Assembly: GCF_000485595.1 (NCBI RefSeq)
Contig: NW_014577129.1
Coordinates: 60,512 to 106,306 of the forward strand
Direction: 5' to 3'
From: Priapulus caudatus
Taxonomy: Eukaryota > Priapulida > Priapulimorpha > Priapulimorphida > Priapulidae
DNA length: 45,795 nucleotides
Positions 11,871-21,751 of the stretch are shown here, piece by piece; within the stretch, counting starts at the first letter, position 1, and the number at the start of each line of letters is the position of its first letter. Under the pieces are notes generated by a model, which ran no database searches, was not told the DNA's origin, and worked only from the letters and a program-made list of their open reading frames with translations. The position numbers were made by a program, and so were the translations under genes.

Positions 11871-12265
11871 GTCTGTCTGTCTGTCTGTCTGTCTAAAGGC
11901 GTGTAAGGGTCGCTTCGTGGCATCGTGCTTGTGTGTGGCCTGCTGCACCAGTCACCACCCTGCTGTCTGTCTGTCTGATCTATCTGTCTGTCTGTCTAAG
12001 GCGTGTAAGGGTCGCTTGTGCATCGTGTGTGTGTGCCTGCTGCACGCAGTCACCACCCTACTGTCTGTCTGTCTTCTGTCTATCTGTCTGTCTGTCTAAG
12101 GCGTGTAAGGGCTCGCTCGTCGGGCATCGTGTGTGTGTGCCTGCTGCACGCAGTCACCACCACTACTGTCTGTCTGTCTGTCTATCTGTCTGTCTGTCTA
12201 AGGCGTGTAAGTGTCGCTTCGTGGCATCGTGTGTGTGTGCCTGCTGCACGCAGTCACCACCCTAC

Positions 12266-12329
<64 letters not shown>

Positions 12330-12945
12330 ATGTCTGTCTGTCTAAGGCGTGTAAGGGTCGGCTTCGTGGCATCGTGTTGTGTTGCCCTGCTGCCACGCAG
12401 TCACCACCCTGCTGTCTGTCTGTCTGTCTATCTGTCTGTCTGTCGTAAGGCGTGTAAGGTCGCTTCGTTGGCATCGTGTGTGGTGTGCCTGCTGCACGCA
12501 GTCACCACCCTACTGTCTGTCTGTGTCTGTCTATCTGTCTGTCTGTCTAAGGCGTGTAAGTGTCGCTTCGTGGCATCGTGTGTGTGTGTGCCTGCTGCAC
12601 GCAGTCACCACCCTACTGTCTGTCTGTCTGGTCTGTCTGTCTGTCTGTGTCTAAGGCGTGTAAGGGTCGCTTCGTGGCATCGTGTGTGTGTGCCTGCTGC
12701 AACGCAGTCACCACCCTACTGTCTGTCTGTCTGTCTATTCTGTCTGTCTGTCTAAGCTCTAAGGCGTTGTAAGGGTCGCTTCGTGGCATCGTGTGTGTGT
12801 GCCTGCTGCACGCAGTCACCACCTACTGTCTGTCTGTCTTCTGCTGTCTGTCTGTCGCTAAGGCGTGTAAGGGATCGCTTCGTGCGATCGTGTGTGTGTG
12901 CCTGCTGCACGCAGTCACCACCTACTGTCTGTCAGTCTGTCTTTG
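11100..12945. repeat. Composite ~100-bp minisatellite with variable (CTGT)n core, clean copy
   Basis: About 17 units share TAAGGCGTGTAAGGGTCGCT, a GTGTGTGTG block, CCTGCTGCACGCAGTCACC and ACCCTACTGT, followed by a (CTGT)n run of variable length. Each unit is therefore a microsatellite nested in a minisatellite. Variants such as GGCATTTAAG recur in two units, which suggests higher-order duplication. Open frames across it are Cys/Leu/Ser/Val repeats without start context or splice logic. Confidence 0.95.
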
Positions 12946-13804
12946 CGTTTTGTGTGCGTGCGTGCATGCGTGTGTGTCTGTATGTCACTTTATGCGTATA
13001 TATATGTCTGTCAGCGCGTGAGTGTGTGTGAGTGCGTGCGTGTGCGTGTCCTCCTCTGTATGTCTGTCTGCTTACCTGCCTGCCTGCCTGGCTGTCTGCC
13101 TGGGTTAACGTTTATGGTAGTGGGGCTGTTGATTACCTATATGGTTAAAGTAGGTTTTTTTACCTATATGGTAGTGGTGGTCACTGCTTGACTCTAATTG
13201 TGTGACTGTCCATCTTCATGGCTGCGTTCCGACCGTATCTCTTTGGTGGTTAAATTGTATAACTGTTTGTCTACACAGCTGTGATGTAAAGCTGTGACCG
13301 TAACGGTACTATACTACTACTACGTCTACTATAGACTCACAGCGTGTCACTGTCTAGCTCTATCTGTATAGCGTGATACTGTCTGTATCAGAAGGTCACG
13401 AGACTCTAAATGTTCTCCTGTCTATACGTGGTAACGGTGTGCTTGTTGTATGTTGCTGCTGGTGGCGGTAGAACTGCGCGCACCTGCAGACGCACTGTCC
13501 ACACTTTGCCATCGTAGATATATACAAACACAATCCATGCAAATTTAAAAACATAAATTGACGAATATTTATAGAAGTCATACAGCAGCTATTCTACATA
13601 CCGGCAGTGGTGTCAGTGCGACCCATCAGTACGCCCCCTACAAACCGTAACAAACGCTGCATCGGCCGGCGCGCGAGGGAGTCAGCAATCCATGTGTTTG
13701 TATATATCTATGCCGCCACCAACATCACATAGCTCTCTCCACTCGCTGCGTTGACTCACGTTACTCACGATGCACTGTATGTGTGTAAACCCAGTTCAAC
13801 TTAA

Positions 13805-14007
13805 GGGGGGCTTATGTCCGGGCTTGCGAGCCGACTTCGACTGGAAGCAGACTCAGGATTTCGAGCAACTCGAAGCGATCGGCAGCGACTAGTTGCGTCC
13901 AGTTGCCCACTGTTTTATTCTGAGCAACTAGTGGCGGCCAGTCGCAGGCAGTCGCGTCACAGTCGCTTCCAGTCGAGTCGGCTCGCAAGCCCGACATAAG
14001 CCCCGCC
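13805..14007. mobile_element. 203-bp MITE with ~40-bp terminal inverted repeats
   Basis: The left end (GGGGGGCTTATGTCCGGGC, then TTGCGAGCCGACTTCGACTG) is matched by the reverse complement of the right end (GGCGGGGCTTATGTCGGGC, TTGCGAGCCGACTCGACTG). The interior has no ORF. The flank is TTAA on the left and TTTA on the right, which hints at a TTAA-type target but is not conclusive. It lies in the part of the locus absent from the first copy. Confidence 0.85.
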
Positions 14008-14035
14008 TTTATGTCCACCTCATCACTGCTGCACG

Positions 14036-14225
14036 GCACACACACCTACCCCTCACGGGTTGCCTGCCACACACACCTACCCTCACGGGTTGCCTCCACA
14101 CACACCTACCCTTCACGGGTTGCCTGCCACGCACACACCTACCCTCACGGGTTGCCCTGCACACACACCTACCCCTCAGGCGTGCTGCCACACACACCTA
14201 CCCCTCGCGGGTTGCCTGCCACGCG
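14036..14225. repeat. ~30-bp minisatellite (CACACACCTACCCCTCACGG, then GTTGCCTGC)n
   Basis: About six units follow the MITE at 13805-14007 almost directly. Short open frames on both strands with repeated THTYPSRVA or CVWRQPVR-like peptides come from the unit. Confidence 0.9.
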
Positions 14226-14520
14226 GGCATTCCACCGTCACGCATGCAGTAGTTAATCAATTCTTCACGGACGAGTGTGGCTCTTCGTTCGGCCAGGGAA
14301 TCAGGGAACAGGAAAGTAGACATTGGTAAGGCAGCAGCTGATAAATACGTGCACTGCGTGAATGAACCGTGGTTGACTCCATCCAGTGGGAAAAAATCCA
14401 GATTTGCTTTAATCGTTTGAGTGTTTCGATAAGAGATGGTGATGTCATCGGGGGATACAGTTAGCTGATGTCGGCTCAAGTTAATATTAGGATAAGTGTG
14501 CATGAATTATCATTATCAAT

Positions 14521-14599
14521 CCTAACCAAACCCAACTTTAACCCTCACTTAACCCTCACCTTAACCCAACCCCAACCTTAGCCCTCACCTTAATCCCTT

Positions 14600-14652
<53 letters not shown>
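14521..14652. repeat. TAACCCTCACCT-type tract followed by (TA)n
   Basis: CCCAACTTTAACCCTCACTT and related imperfect repeats resemble a degenerate CCCTAA-like array, followed from about 14604 by (TA)n. It is too irregular to be a telomere and is read as an interspersed low-complexity tract. Confidence 0.7.
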
Positions 14653-14654
<2 letters not shown>

Positions 14655-14773
14655 AGATGAGTGAGCAAGTGCATGGAGTGATCCGTCATCTTCAAGGTAG
14701 CCACTTGTTGCTATCAATCAGTGGCGCCGCGAGTCGTAATTAATCGATGCTTGTTTTCGCCACTGCATTGCAG

Positions 14774-14893
14774 AAGTACATCCAGGAGGCGCGTAAGAGC
14801 GCGGGCCCGGGGATAGGCGACATGTCAGCGGCAACCATCGCTCACACCAACTGGAAGTTTGTCGAGACATTACTCAAGGAGGTGAAGAGCAAG
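14774..14893 (+). CDS. DENND5: DENND5 exon B, start of RUN1
   Basis: Forty codons lie between acceptor TTGCAG and donor GTAGGA, phase 0 at both ends. The peptide runs KYIQEARKSAGPGIGDMSA then ATIAHTNWKFVETLLKEVK. TNWKFVETLL is the first helix of the DENND5 RUN domain, the module that with PLAT contacts Rab6 in the vertebrate protein. The exon is intact. It is missing from the first copy of the locus. Confidence 0.93.
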
Positions 14894-15176
14894 GTAGGAC
14901 CATCCTTCAAAGTTCAAATTCGCTGAGCAACGTTCTAATCCATGAGGAGCGATGAAGGAATGGGAGAAATGTGCAAAGGAAGGAAGCGACACTGGTCGGT
15001 CAGGATGAGATCAAATTTCATTACCTTCTAAATGGCTGGTCATTGAAACGTAATTCATAAACGTGCACATAACGAGTACTTTATAGAAGGTTTTGCTTGG
15101 CTCATCCATGAGATTTCTGTAATGTGAGTTTAACACAATAAAACATCGTCAGCACAATACTATTACAGTCCTTGCC

Positions 15177-15245
15177 TCTCACCCCTCTCCTTCTCTTCTC
15201 TCTCACCTCATCCTCTCTCATCACCTCTCCTCTCTCTCATCGCAG
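15177..15245 (+). promoter_or_regulatory. Long polypyrimidine tract and acceptor of exon C
   Basis: About 65 bases of nearly pure C/T (CTCTCACCTCATCCTCTCTC and the like) end in CATCGCAG. This is a very strong 3' splice signal with several possible branch-point adenines inside it. Confidence 0.8.
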
Positions 15246-15400
15246 ACCAAGCGCTGGTTGGTGAGAAGCTCGGACAGGAGGCCGTCGAGCTGGGTCACGG
15301 CGAGGTCACGATCACGGCCGGCGTCGAGGAGAACACGCTCATCGCGAGTCTGTGTGACCTGCTTGGAGCGCATCTGGGTCACGGCCTGCAGACGAAGAAG
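15246..15400 (+). CDS. DENND5: DENND5 exon C, RUN1, with one missing base
   Basis: The exon reads TKRWLV, then [20 protein letters not shown], then [14 protein letters not shown] and GHGLQTKK before donor GTGAGC. It is 155 bp, while phase 0 at both ends needs 156. One base is missing near GGTTGGTGAGAAG (about 15260). A compensated insertion and deletion lies near CTTGGAGCGCATCTGGG, where the family has L-E-R-I-W. The amino acids on both sides are well conserved, so sequencing error is likelier than a true frameshift allele. Confidence 0.9.
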
Positions 15401-15447
15401 GTGAGCGCGGGAGGCGGGGGCGGGGCGTGGGGGCTGGGCGGGGGCAG

Positions 15448-17400
15448 GGACGCGGAGCCTGTTGTTGAGAACGAGTGAGTTAACGCTGCGCCGTTTTAAA
15501 CGCGTGCTGGCGCGAATGTTCCGATGAATGTTCAGAGCGTAGCACTCGCGCTCATGAGATGCTTTGTTGTTTTGAGTTCTTTCATCGTCGAAGATTGACT
15601 AGTCGCGCAGTCAGGTGTTTGCGCGTGCGTGCGTGCGTGTATGTGCGTGAGTGAGTACGTGCGTGCGTGCGTGTACGTGTATGTGCTTGAGTGAGTGCGT
15701 GCATGCGTACGTGTACGTGCGTGAGTGAGGGCGTGCGTGCGTGCGTGCGTGTGTACGAGGTATAGGTGTGTGTGAGAACGTGTATGTGCGTGAGTGAGTG
15801 CGTGTGTGGGTGCGTGTGTGTGAGGTATGCGAGGTATAGGTGTGTGTGAGAATGAGATGTGTGCGTCTGTGTGTCTGTGTCCATATATAGGTGCTTTATA
15901 GGGCTTAGCAGCTTGTCACCATTACACCTCCTAATGCACTGTTTTATCGTCGTGGTGCACACATCGCCAGCAGATGAAGAAGGTAACACCTCTTACACAT
16001 GCTGCCAGTGTGTTTCGCCCATCGTGTGCGCCTCTATAAACAAGAATTGTTGACGCTGCTGTGTGGAATCTCTGCGCGGCGGTGCATGCACGCGTCCGCG
16101 CTCGCTTGGTGACAGTATAGCCTGCTATATAGGGTGACCTCCTCTGACCTTTTACTCAAGAGCTTCCACTCGTTGCTGTTCCCACTGTCTTCCACTGTCT
16201 ACAAAATTCACAGGAAGCAAAATGTTCAAACTCCACTTGGAAGTAACTTTTTTTATAATCTATACTTTCTTGTCTAATTTCTTTCCAGAAAATTTCTTTC
16301 CGGAAAAAAATGTAATCGTATAACCCCTGGGTAGTTAACTTGGGTTAGACTTGACACTGCTGTGGCGAAACATATCCTGAGTTGCTACTGTAACTGGCGA
16401 CGAGGTCCAGTCTAGTGAAGCCGCAGGGAAGGCGGTAGCATTGTGGTAGCTTCCTGTACTGGTTACGTGGGCGTTTATGCAATTTCGTGCTACTCTACCT
16501 GATGCATGACATTGCATCGATGCGGCGCGTGGAATCACACGCGTGAACACTACTACCCACTCTATCTATTGTAGTTTCAGTTTTCAGCGTGGCCGGAGTT
16601 ATATATGCTTAAATCATTCGCAAAGTTGATTTGGTGACGCCAAGCAGGGTTTGTTGGTGGCAGTGACTGCTGCGCGTGCGTGTGTGTGTTATATAGCAAG
16701 GCTGCCAGCTGCGCTCCGTGTTCAGGTTGCCAGCACCAGTTACCTGTGCACTCCTATGTTGCATATTTCTGATGTGTTTTTGGGTGGTTTGTTGCTACTG
16801 TTGTCAGCTTTTACTATATGGCTGGTGTGTATATGGAGAAGTGCTATCGTTCGTACGAATATTATTTCAGTCACGATCAGTTTATCTACCTTTTTGCTTA
16901 TGGACTGGACCTGTGATTGATAGTTTGAGTGCAAGAAATATATTACTTAAGATTTAAGGTGGTGGACTGAATGCTTTTTAGCCTTGTAGCATGACCACAT
17001 GTATACATATTCGCCGTGCATGTAGTCATACTACAATCATGTAGATGTGACAGATGTTCTGTTAGGGTCTCATATAGGCAATTGTTAGGAACTGCCGACG
17101 CTGTTGGCATCTACTAAAACTAACCATAAATATCTGTCTCGAGTCTCCTTACCCTTGTAAAGTAAGCAAAAGAAATAAAAGAAATAGCAGTGAGCAATGA
17201 TGTTTAAGTTAGCTAAAAAATTATAGTGGCACATACAGTATAGTCATATATAAAGGTATATTTGAAACAGTTATTTGGTATTTCAGCATATTATTTTTCA
17301 TTTCACTGATGGTTCAACCATAAAATTTGAATCACTGAGGTTTATTCAAAGGTTATGAAGTTGGTAACTGATAAAATATATTTATATAAATTTACATATA
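15448..17400 (+). other. Intron C-D segment duplicated at 6346-8507
   Basis: It is closely collinear with 6346-8507, with scattered indels in both. No exon is seen. It includes the GTGCGT array at 15612-15880. It ends in (TA)n, followed by about 200 bases of very AT-rich DNA (17400-17600). Confidence 0.85.
15612..15880. repeat. GTGCGT low-complexity array (short version)
   Basis: Same motifs as 6505-6968 but about 200 bp shorter. This is a length difference between the two copies of the locus. Confidence 0.85.
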
Positions 17401-17685
17401 TATATATATCTTGATATATATATATATTATAATTATATGCATAATATTTATATATGTATAAATATATTTTATTTATTATTTAATAATTCTAGATAAAGTA
17501 ATTATAATAATATTCAAATTCATTTAATCATGTATTTTATATATTTGATATTTTCTTTAGTATTTACCATTTAAAATAATTATATACACATATAGTTATA
17601 GTTCTATACTTTTCCTCATGTATGACGTAATGGTAGGGCTGTGCCCACGTGGTAGGGTGTCATGCAGCAGTAGTGACCGAGGACG

Positions 17686-18090
17686 GATGGTACTGATGCG
17701 GATGCTGCTGTGAGTGGTACTGATGCGGATGCTGCTGTGAGTGGTACTGATGCGGATGCTGCTGTGAGCGGTACTGATGCAGATGCTGCTGTGAGTGGTA
17801 CTGATGCGGATGCTGCTGTGAGCGGTACTGATGCAGATGCTGCTCGTGAGTCGGTACTGATTCGGATGCTGCTGTGACCGCGTACTGATGTGGCGGAATG
17901 CTGTCTGTGAGCGGCTACTGATGCAGACTGCTCTGTGGGCGGTAAGCTGATGCGGATGCTGCGCTGTGACGCCGTTCCTCGTGAGAGTGCCACGTCGCCA
18001 ATGAAATCCTGTGAGCGGTACTGATGCGGATGCTGCTGTGAGCGGTACTGATGAAGAGGCTGCTGTGAGTGGTACTGATGGAGATGCTGG
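17686..18090. repeat. 27-bp minisatellite abutting the acceptor of exon D
   Basis: About 14 units of GGTACTGATGCGGATGCTGC plus TGTGAGT. The last units (GGTACTGATGGAGATGCTGG) run directly into the TTGCAG acceptor. The middle part (about 17840-18000) is noisy. Because 27 is divisible by 3, the antisense strand has a long open frame with SASVPLTAA repeats, which has no other gene-like support. Confidence 0.93.
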
Positions 18091-18101
18091 TGGTGTTGCA
18101 G

Positions 18102-18198
18102 GGCAAGTCGGCTCTGTGGTCTCACCTGCTCAGCTTCATGGAGATAGAGGAGTGCAACGACACGAGCAAGCCGATCGACCCCAACTTCCTCACTCCCG
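18102..18198 (+). CDS. DENND5: DENND5 exon D, RUN1
   Basis: It reads GKSALWSHLLSFMEIEE, then CNDTSKPIDPNFLTP. GKSALWSHLL is a signature of DENND5 RUN1. It starts in phase 0 and ends in phase 1 at donor GTACGC. It lies between two unrelated minisatellites: a 27-bp array touches the acceptor and a 35-bp array starts just after the donor. Confidence 0.95.
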
Positions 18199-18213
18199 GT
18201 ACGCACGCCCCGC

Positions 18214-18385
18214 AGACACGCACGCACCCTCATCATAGGGGGCGCTGCCCGTAGACACGCACCCTCGTCATAGGGGGCGCTGCCCGTAGACACGCACCCT
18301 CGTCATAGGGGGCACTGCCCGTAGACACGTGCCCTCATCGTACGGGGCGCTGCCCATAGACACGCACCCTCATCATAGGGGCGCT
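18214..18385. repeat. 35-bp minisatellite just after exon D
   Basis: About five units of CACGCACCCTCGTCATAGGG plus GGCGCTGCCCGTAGA begin some 15 bases after the donor of exon D. Confidence 0.92.
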
Positions 18386-19819
18386 GCTGCCTTGCTAGCT
18401 AATTACACGTGGTCGTGAGGTGTCCTTGGAGAATTTTGTGTGTTTGGATGTTTTAGGCGAGGCGATGAGTTTGCGTTAGACGGCTAGCGCATGAGTCGGC
18501 AGCCGTGTTCACCTTCGGCGATGGTTGCTGATTTTTGGCAACCTTTGGTGACTTTTAGTGACCCTTAGTGCATATTGGAGGGTTATTTAAGGTTTATTAA
18601 TTATCGATTGGTGATGTGCAATGGTCTGTTTAGTTTACAGAAATCTCATTGGGTCACAAGATCACGTGATGTGGTTAGTCACTCGAAATTCACACGTTTA
18701 ACGAAAATGAATTTTGTGAAAAGGGTTATTTGATGAGAATAAATGCAGACACTTGAAGCTGTGGAGGAACTGGTGAGGTATAGGTGACATTTAAGAAGTG
18801 CCATTTGGTCACTGAGATACATATGTGAGGGAATGCTGGTCGTCACTGCGATGGTAGCATTAATTATTAATTATTTTTAATTAACAATATTATTAATTAA
18901 GATGCAAGAATTTTGAATCAAGTTTGGGGTGACTGTGGGCTACAGAAATTCAAGCGCAACGCTACGATATCGTTTCGATTTTCGTTATCGGTTTCTTCGA
19001 CGCAAAATGGCTGCTTCCTCATTTTGAGTAGCGATGAAATTGATCCGCAGTATAATTTTAATAGCTTCAGCTTCGGCTACAGTTATGTTGTGTTTGGCGT
19101 ATATCGTTTAATGTTGTGCACAGCAGCGTCTAGCTGCTAGGTTATCAGAGGCGCTGATAGTTATTACACGTTTGTGGTCTCACATTATTCACACATGCAG
19201 CCTTGGCCTGGTGCATACTACGCAAGAGAATCGACCGTACGTCTCTAACTGAAATGATGCTAAACTAACGTGCTTCCACTCGCTTGATAGATGTTTTGCT
19301 CACCGCTTATTTTCATTTTTGATATTTTTTTATGTAGTGTGTTTCAGGCTTTTGCGATTATTATTATTATTATTATTATTATTCGTTGTTATTGTTGGTT
19401 GTTGTTGCTGTAATGTTGGCTGCTCGCCGGCAAGAAAATTTGACAGGCTTTAATAGAAATGTTCGATAGGTCCATCATGGGTAGATAGCAATTCTCACTA
19501 GAGTGGATTTGTGTCGACTGTTGTATCCGCACAGTTTGTTCTACTCTACTTTTCCCATGATTTAGTATGCCCGTAACTCAAGTCTAAAAATTTTTTACAA
19601 ATGATATGAACAAAACAATATTTTGATAGAAACGACACAAACAGTTCGTAATTATTAATTGATATTATTATCTTGATTATAATCAAGTTTGATCTTGACT
19701 ACGGAAATGGAAGCCTTTCGACATATTTCTTTTAGCCTAGATGTTTGGTGGTGCTTAAAGTCAACGTTGAATTTGCATGTTTCTGTACTGTGGGTGTGGC
19801 CAGGGGTAGTGTAACCAGT
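18386..19819 (+). other. Intron D-E, no recognised content
   Basis: AT-rich unique-looking intron with a short (ATT)n run near 19360. A 75-codon open frame at 18913-19140 has no recognisable motif or splice context. Confidence 0.6.
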
Positions 19820-19827
19820 ATCTACGT

Positions 19828-19990
19828 CAGTGCTTCTTAAACTGGTGAATGGTTCACCCAAGGGTGGATGAAATTATTTTGGGGTGAATGAAACTTACCA
19901 AAAACATAAGGGAAATTTAGTCGCGGGTGAATGAAATTTTATGAGAAAGACTCGAGGGTGAATGACACTGAAATAGTTTAAGGAGCACTG
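19828..19990. mobile_element. hAT-like non-autonomous element with 8-bp target duplication
   Basis: The ends are CAGTGCTTCTTAAACT and, inverted, CAGTGCTCCTTAAACT. The flanks are ATCTACGT and CTCTACGT, an 8-bp direct repeat with one mismatch. CAGTG termini and 8-bp duplications are typical of the hAT superfamily. The interior has a GGGTGAATGAAA motif repeated several times and no ORF. Inverted relatives lie at 29871-30034 and 32376-32597. Confidence 0.85.
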
Positions 19991-20129
19991 CTCTACGTAA
20001 TGCAATGTGTGTGCGCGTGTGTGGATTTATTTCGAACATTTAGAACACGTCTGCGTAGCGAGAAGTGCGAGACATAGATGATTTTTTTACCCTGCACGAA
20101 CCACATTTATTTTTTACGTGCCCTTGCAG

Positions 20130-20216
20130 TGCGGCCTACTAGTCCCGATATATCTGAAGAGAAAAAGATGCTGTACGGGTACGAAGTGCCCGTTAGTTTG
20201 CACAGATTCATCGAAG
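20130..20216 (+). CDS. DENND5: DENND5 exon E, insert in RUN1
   Basis: It reads (V)RPTSPDISEEKKMLYGYE, then VPVSLHRFIE, between acceptor CCCTTGCAG and donor GTAACG. Phases are 1 in and 1 out, matching D and F. The peptide falls where vertebrate DENND5 has a variable, partly disordered loop in RUN1, so sequence conservation is weak here. The call rests on the splice sites, the phase and the open frame. Confidence 0.82.
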
Positions 20217-20260
20217 GTAACGACACTTTGCTAGCAAAATAATGTCAAAAACCCCACAAA

Positions 20261-20472
20261 GCAAATCGAAAATGATTGAATAATTTTCATCGGATCTCTA
20301 TAGTTCATGTAAAATAAAGTTGATTTCAGTTTGATCCATAGTAAGTTATAATTACTTACAACGGATGAAAAATTGATTAAAAGTAGAAAATTAAAATTTC
20401 GTCGTTATAAGTAATTATAACTTATTATGGATCTAACTGAGATAAACTTTATTTTTATGCAAATCGAAAATG
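20261..20472. mobile_element. Inverted-repeat element inside a 14-bp direct repeat
   Basis: GCAAATCGAAAATG occurs at 20261-20274 and again at 20459-20472. Between them are two inverted arms of ~55 bp (AATAAAGTTGATTTCAGTTT and GATCCATAGTAAGTTATAAT against the reverse complement of the right arm), around a short loop containing TGATTAAAAGTAGAAAATTA. There is no coding capacity. It reads as a foldback or MITE-like insertion with an unusually long duplication. Confidence 0.75.
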
Positions 20473-20474
20473 TT

Positions 20475-20706
20475 TATCGTGCAACTAGCTCTAGTACTAT
20501 AGCCCTTGTTCGCCACAGCCTGTGGCTTGTTACTTGTGGCTTGTCACCTGTGGCTTGACGCCTGTGTTGTCACCTGTGTTTGTCACCTGTGGCTTGTCAC
20601 CTGTGGCTTGTCACCTGTGGCTTGTCACCTGTGGCTTGTCGCCTGTGGCTTGTCGCCTGTGGCAAACAAGGGCTATAGTACTAGACTCTAGAGCTATCGT
20701 GCAACT
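20475..20706. mobile_element. 208-bp inverted-repeat element with internal 14-bp array and 12-bp direct repeats
   Basis: TATCGTGCAACT flanks the element on both sides (20475-20486 and 20695-20706). The element itself (20487-20694) has inverted ends built on TAGTACTATAGCCCTTGTT followed by GCCACAG. Its interior is about ten units of CTTGTCACCTGTGG. The right end carries a small extra CTAGAGT. There is no ORF of any size. The combination of inverted ends, a minisatellite core and a 12-bp target duplication does not match a superfamily I can name. Confidence 0.82.
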
Positions 20707-21751
20707 TAACGTTAAACGTGATCGATTTAAAGTTTGCATAGATCAACTTTGTTCAATTTGAATGACGAGTCAAAGCTGTTTAATTTTGAATCTGCATCGG
20801 TTAATATGCGACCCCGACTGCCGTTTCCGATCAGTATCGTAGAGGTCGAACCGTTTAGTTCCAGTGTATATTTTGCACCGTGGCATGACTGTGTCTGGCA
20901 TCTCTGTCGTCTGGTGGCGTATATTTGTTGTTATACCGGTATACGTGTTGGAACAGCATTGCAGCGAATTCCAGGAACCATTTTCCAGGGAATATCTCTC
21001 GCAATTCTGTTGCTTGTTACTTGACATTGCTGCCACCAGGTGGCACTGACGTCGGGTGTCATCGATGATCTTACTGCATGGTGTGTTTGCGTGTTTTTCC
21101 ATTTATTTACTAGATAAGAGGAATGCTGTAGACCAATTGATGTATACGGGATTAAAAGGGGTTGAAAACTTTCTGGCAAGAACGGCAAACCCAGAAGGTA
21201 GGGTTGGGTTCTTTGCAAAACCAGGATTGCAAGAAAAAACGTGAAAAATCATCGGTGTTGCATGCTGTGCAACCTTTGGTGCTTTGCTGAATGCCAGAGT
21301 GTTTCCATAACTCTTAACAGTTTTGAAGATTGCAAGTCTATGCATTGTAGGCTGCCATGCTTCTCAGTCTCTTCTTCTATCTCCCTCCCTCCGTCCCCTC
21401 CCTCCGTCTCCTCCCTCCCTCCCTCCCTCCTTTCCTTCCATCCCTCCTTCCCTATCGCCCTCTCTCTTGTTCTTTCTATCTCTCTTGCTTGTTCTATTTT
21501 GCTCTCACTCTCGTTCGAAAATTTCACATTTAAACAAGAATTGAATTTGATGTCTGTATGTAAAAACTGATTAAAAGTAGAAAATTAAAGATGATTTCGA
21601 AAGAAACAAATGTTCTAGATGAAATAAAAGCTTCTAATGAACGCCAAGCTGTACGAGATATCATCAGCCATACGCCTCTCTCACGCTTGCTGACAAACAA
21701 CAACGACGTGTTGCTACCGCTCGCTAACCTACGTTCTCTTGTTCCCGGCAG
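20707..21751 (+). other. Intron E-F remainder
   Basis: No exon is recognised. There is a CT-rich run (CCTCCCTCCCTCC) at about 21363-21480. At 21568-21589 a 22-base sequence beginning TGATTAAAAGTAGAAAATTA matches exactly the loop of the inverted-repeat element at 20374-20395. Confidence 0.65.

Larger units (their letters stand above)
8821..14773 (+). other. Intron A-B, ~6 kb, repeat-filled
   Basis: No exon was recognised in this interval. It contains an AT palindrome, an inverted-repeat MITE, a GT tract, the long CTGT composite minisatellite, a second MITE with 40-bp inverted ends, a 30-bp minisatellite, a CCCTCACCTTAA-type tract and a (TA)n run. A small exon could still be hidden, because the phases of A and B do not match. 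Confidence 0.7.

Noticed and set aside
12018-12755. 245-codon open frame in the CTGT array (CLSVCLS repeats)
   Set aside because: It is translated tetranucleotide and minisatellite sequence. All frames are open because the repeat lacks stops, and there is no splice or start context.
11100-12945. Regularly spaced repeats resembling a CRISPR array
   Set aside because: The 'spacers' are themselves CTGT repeats, the setting is a eukaryotic intron, and no cas genes exist.
14521-14590. Interstitial telomere (CCCTAA-like) array
   Set aside because: Units are irregular (AACCCTCACCTT, AACCCAACCCC) and no exact telomere repeat runs for more than one or two units.
17616-18293. 225-codon antisense open frame with SASVPLTAA repeats
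   Set aside because: It arises from a 27-bp minisatellite, crosses the true DENND5 exon D on the other strand, and has no gene-like ends.
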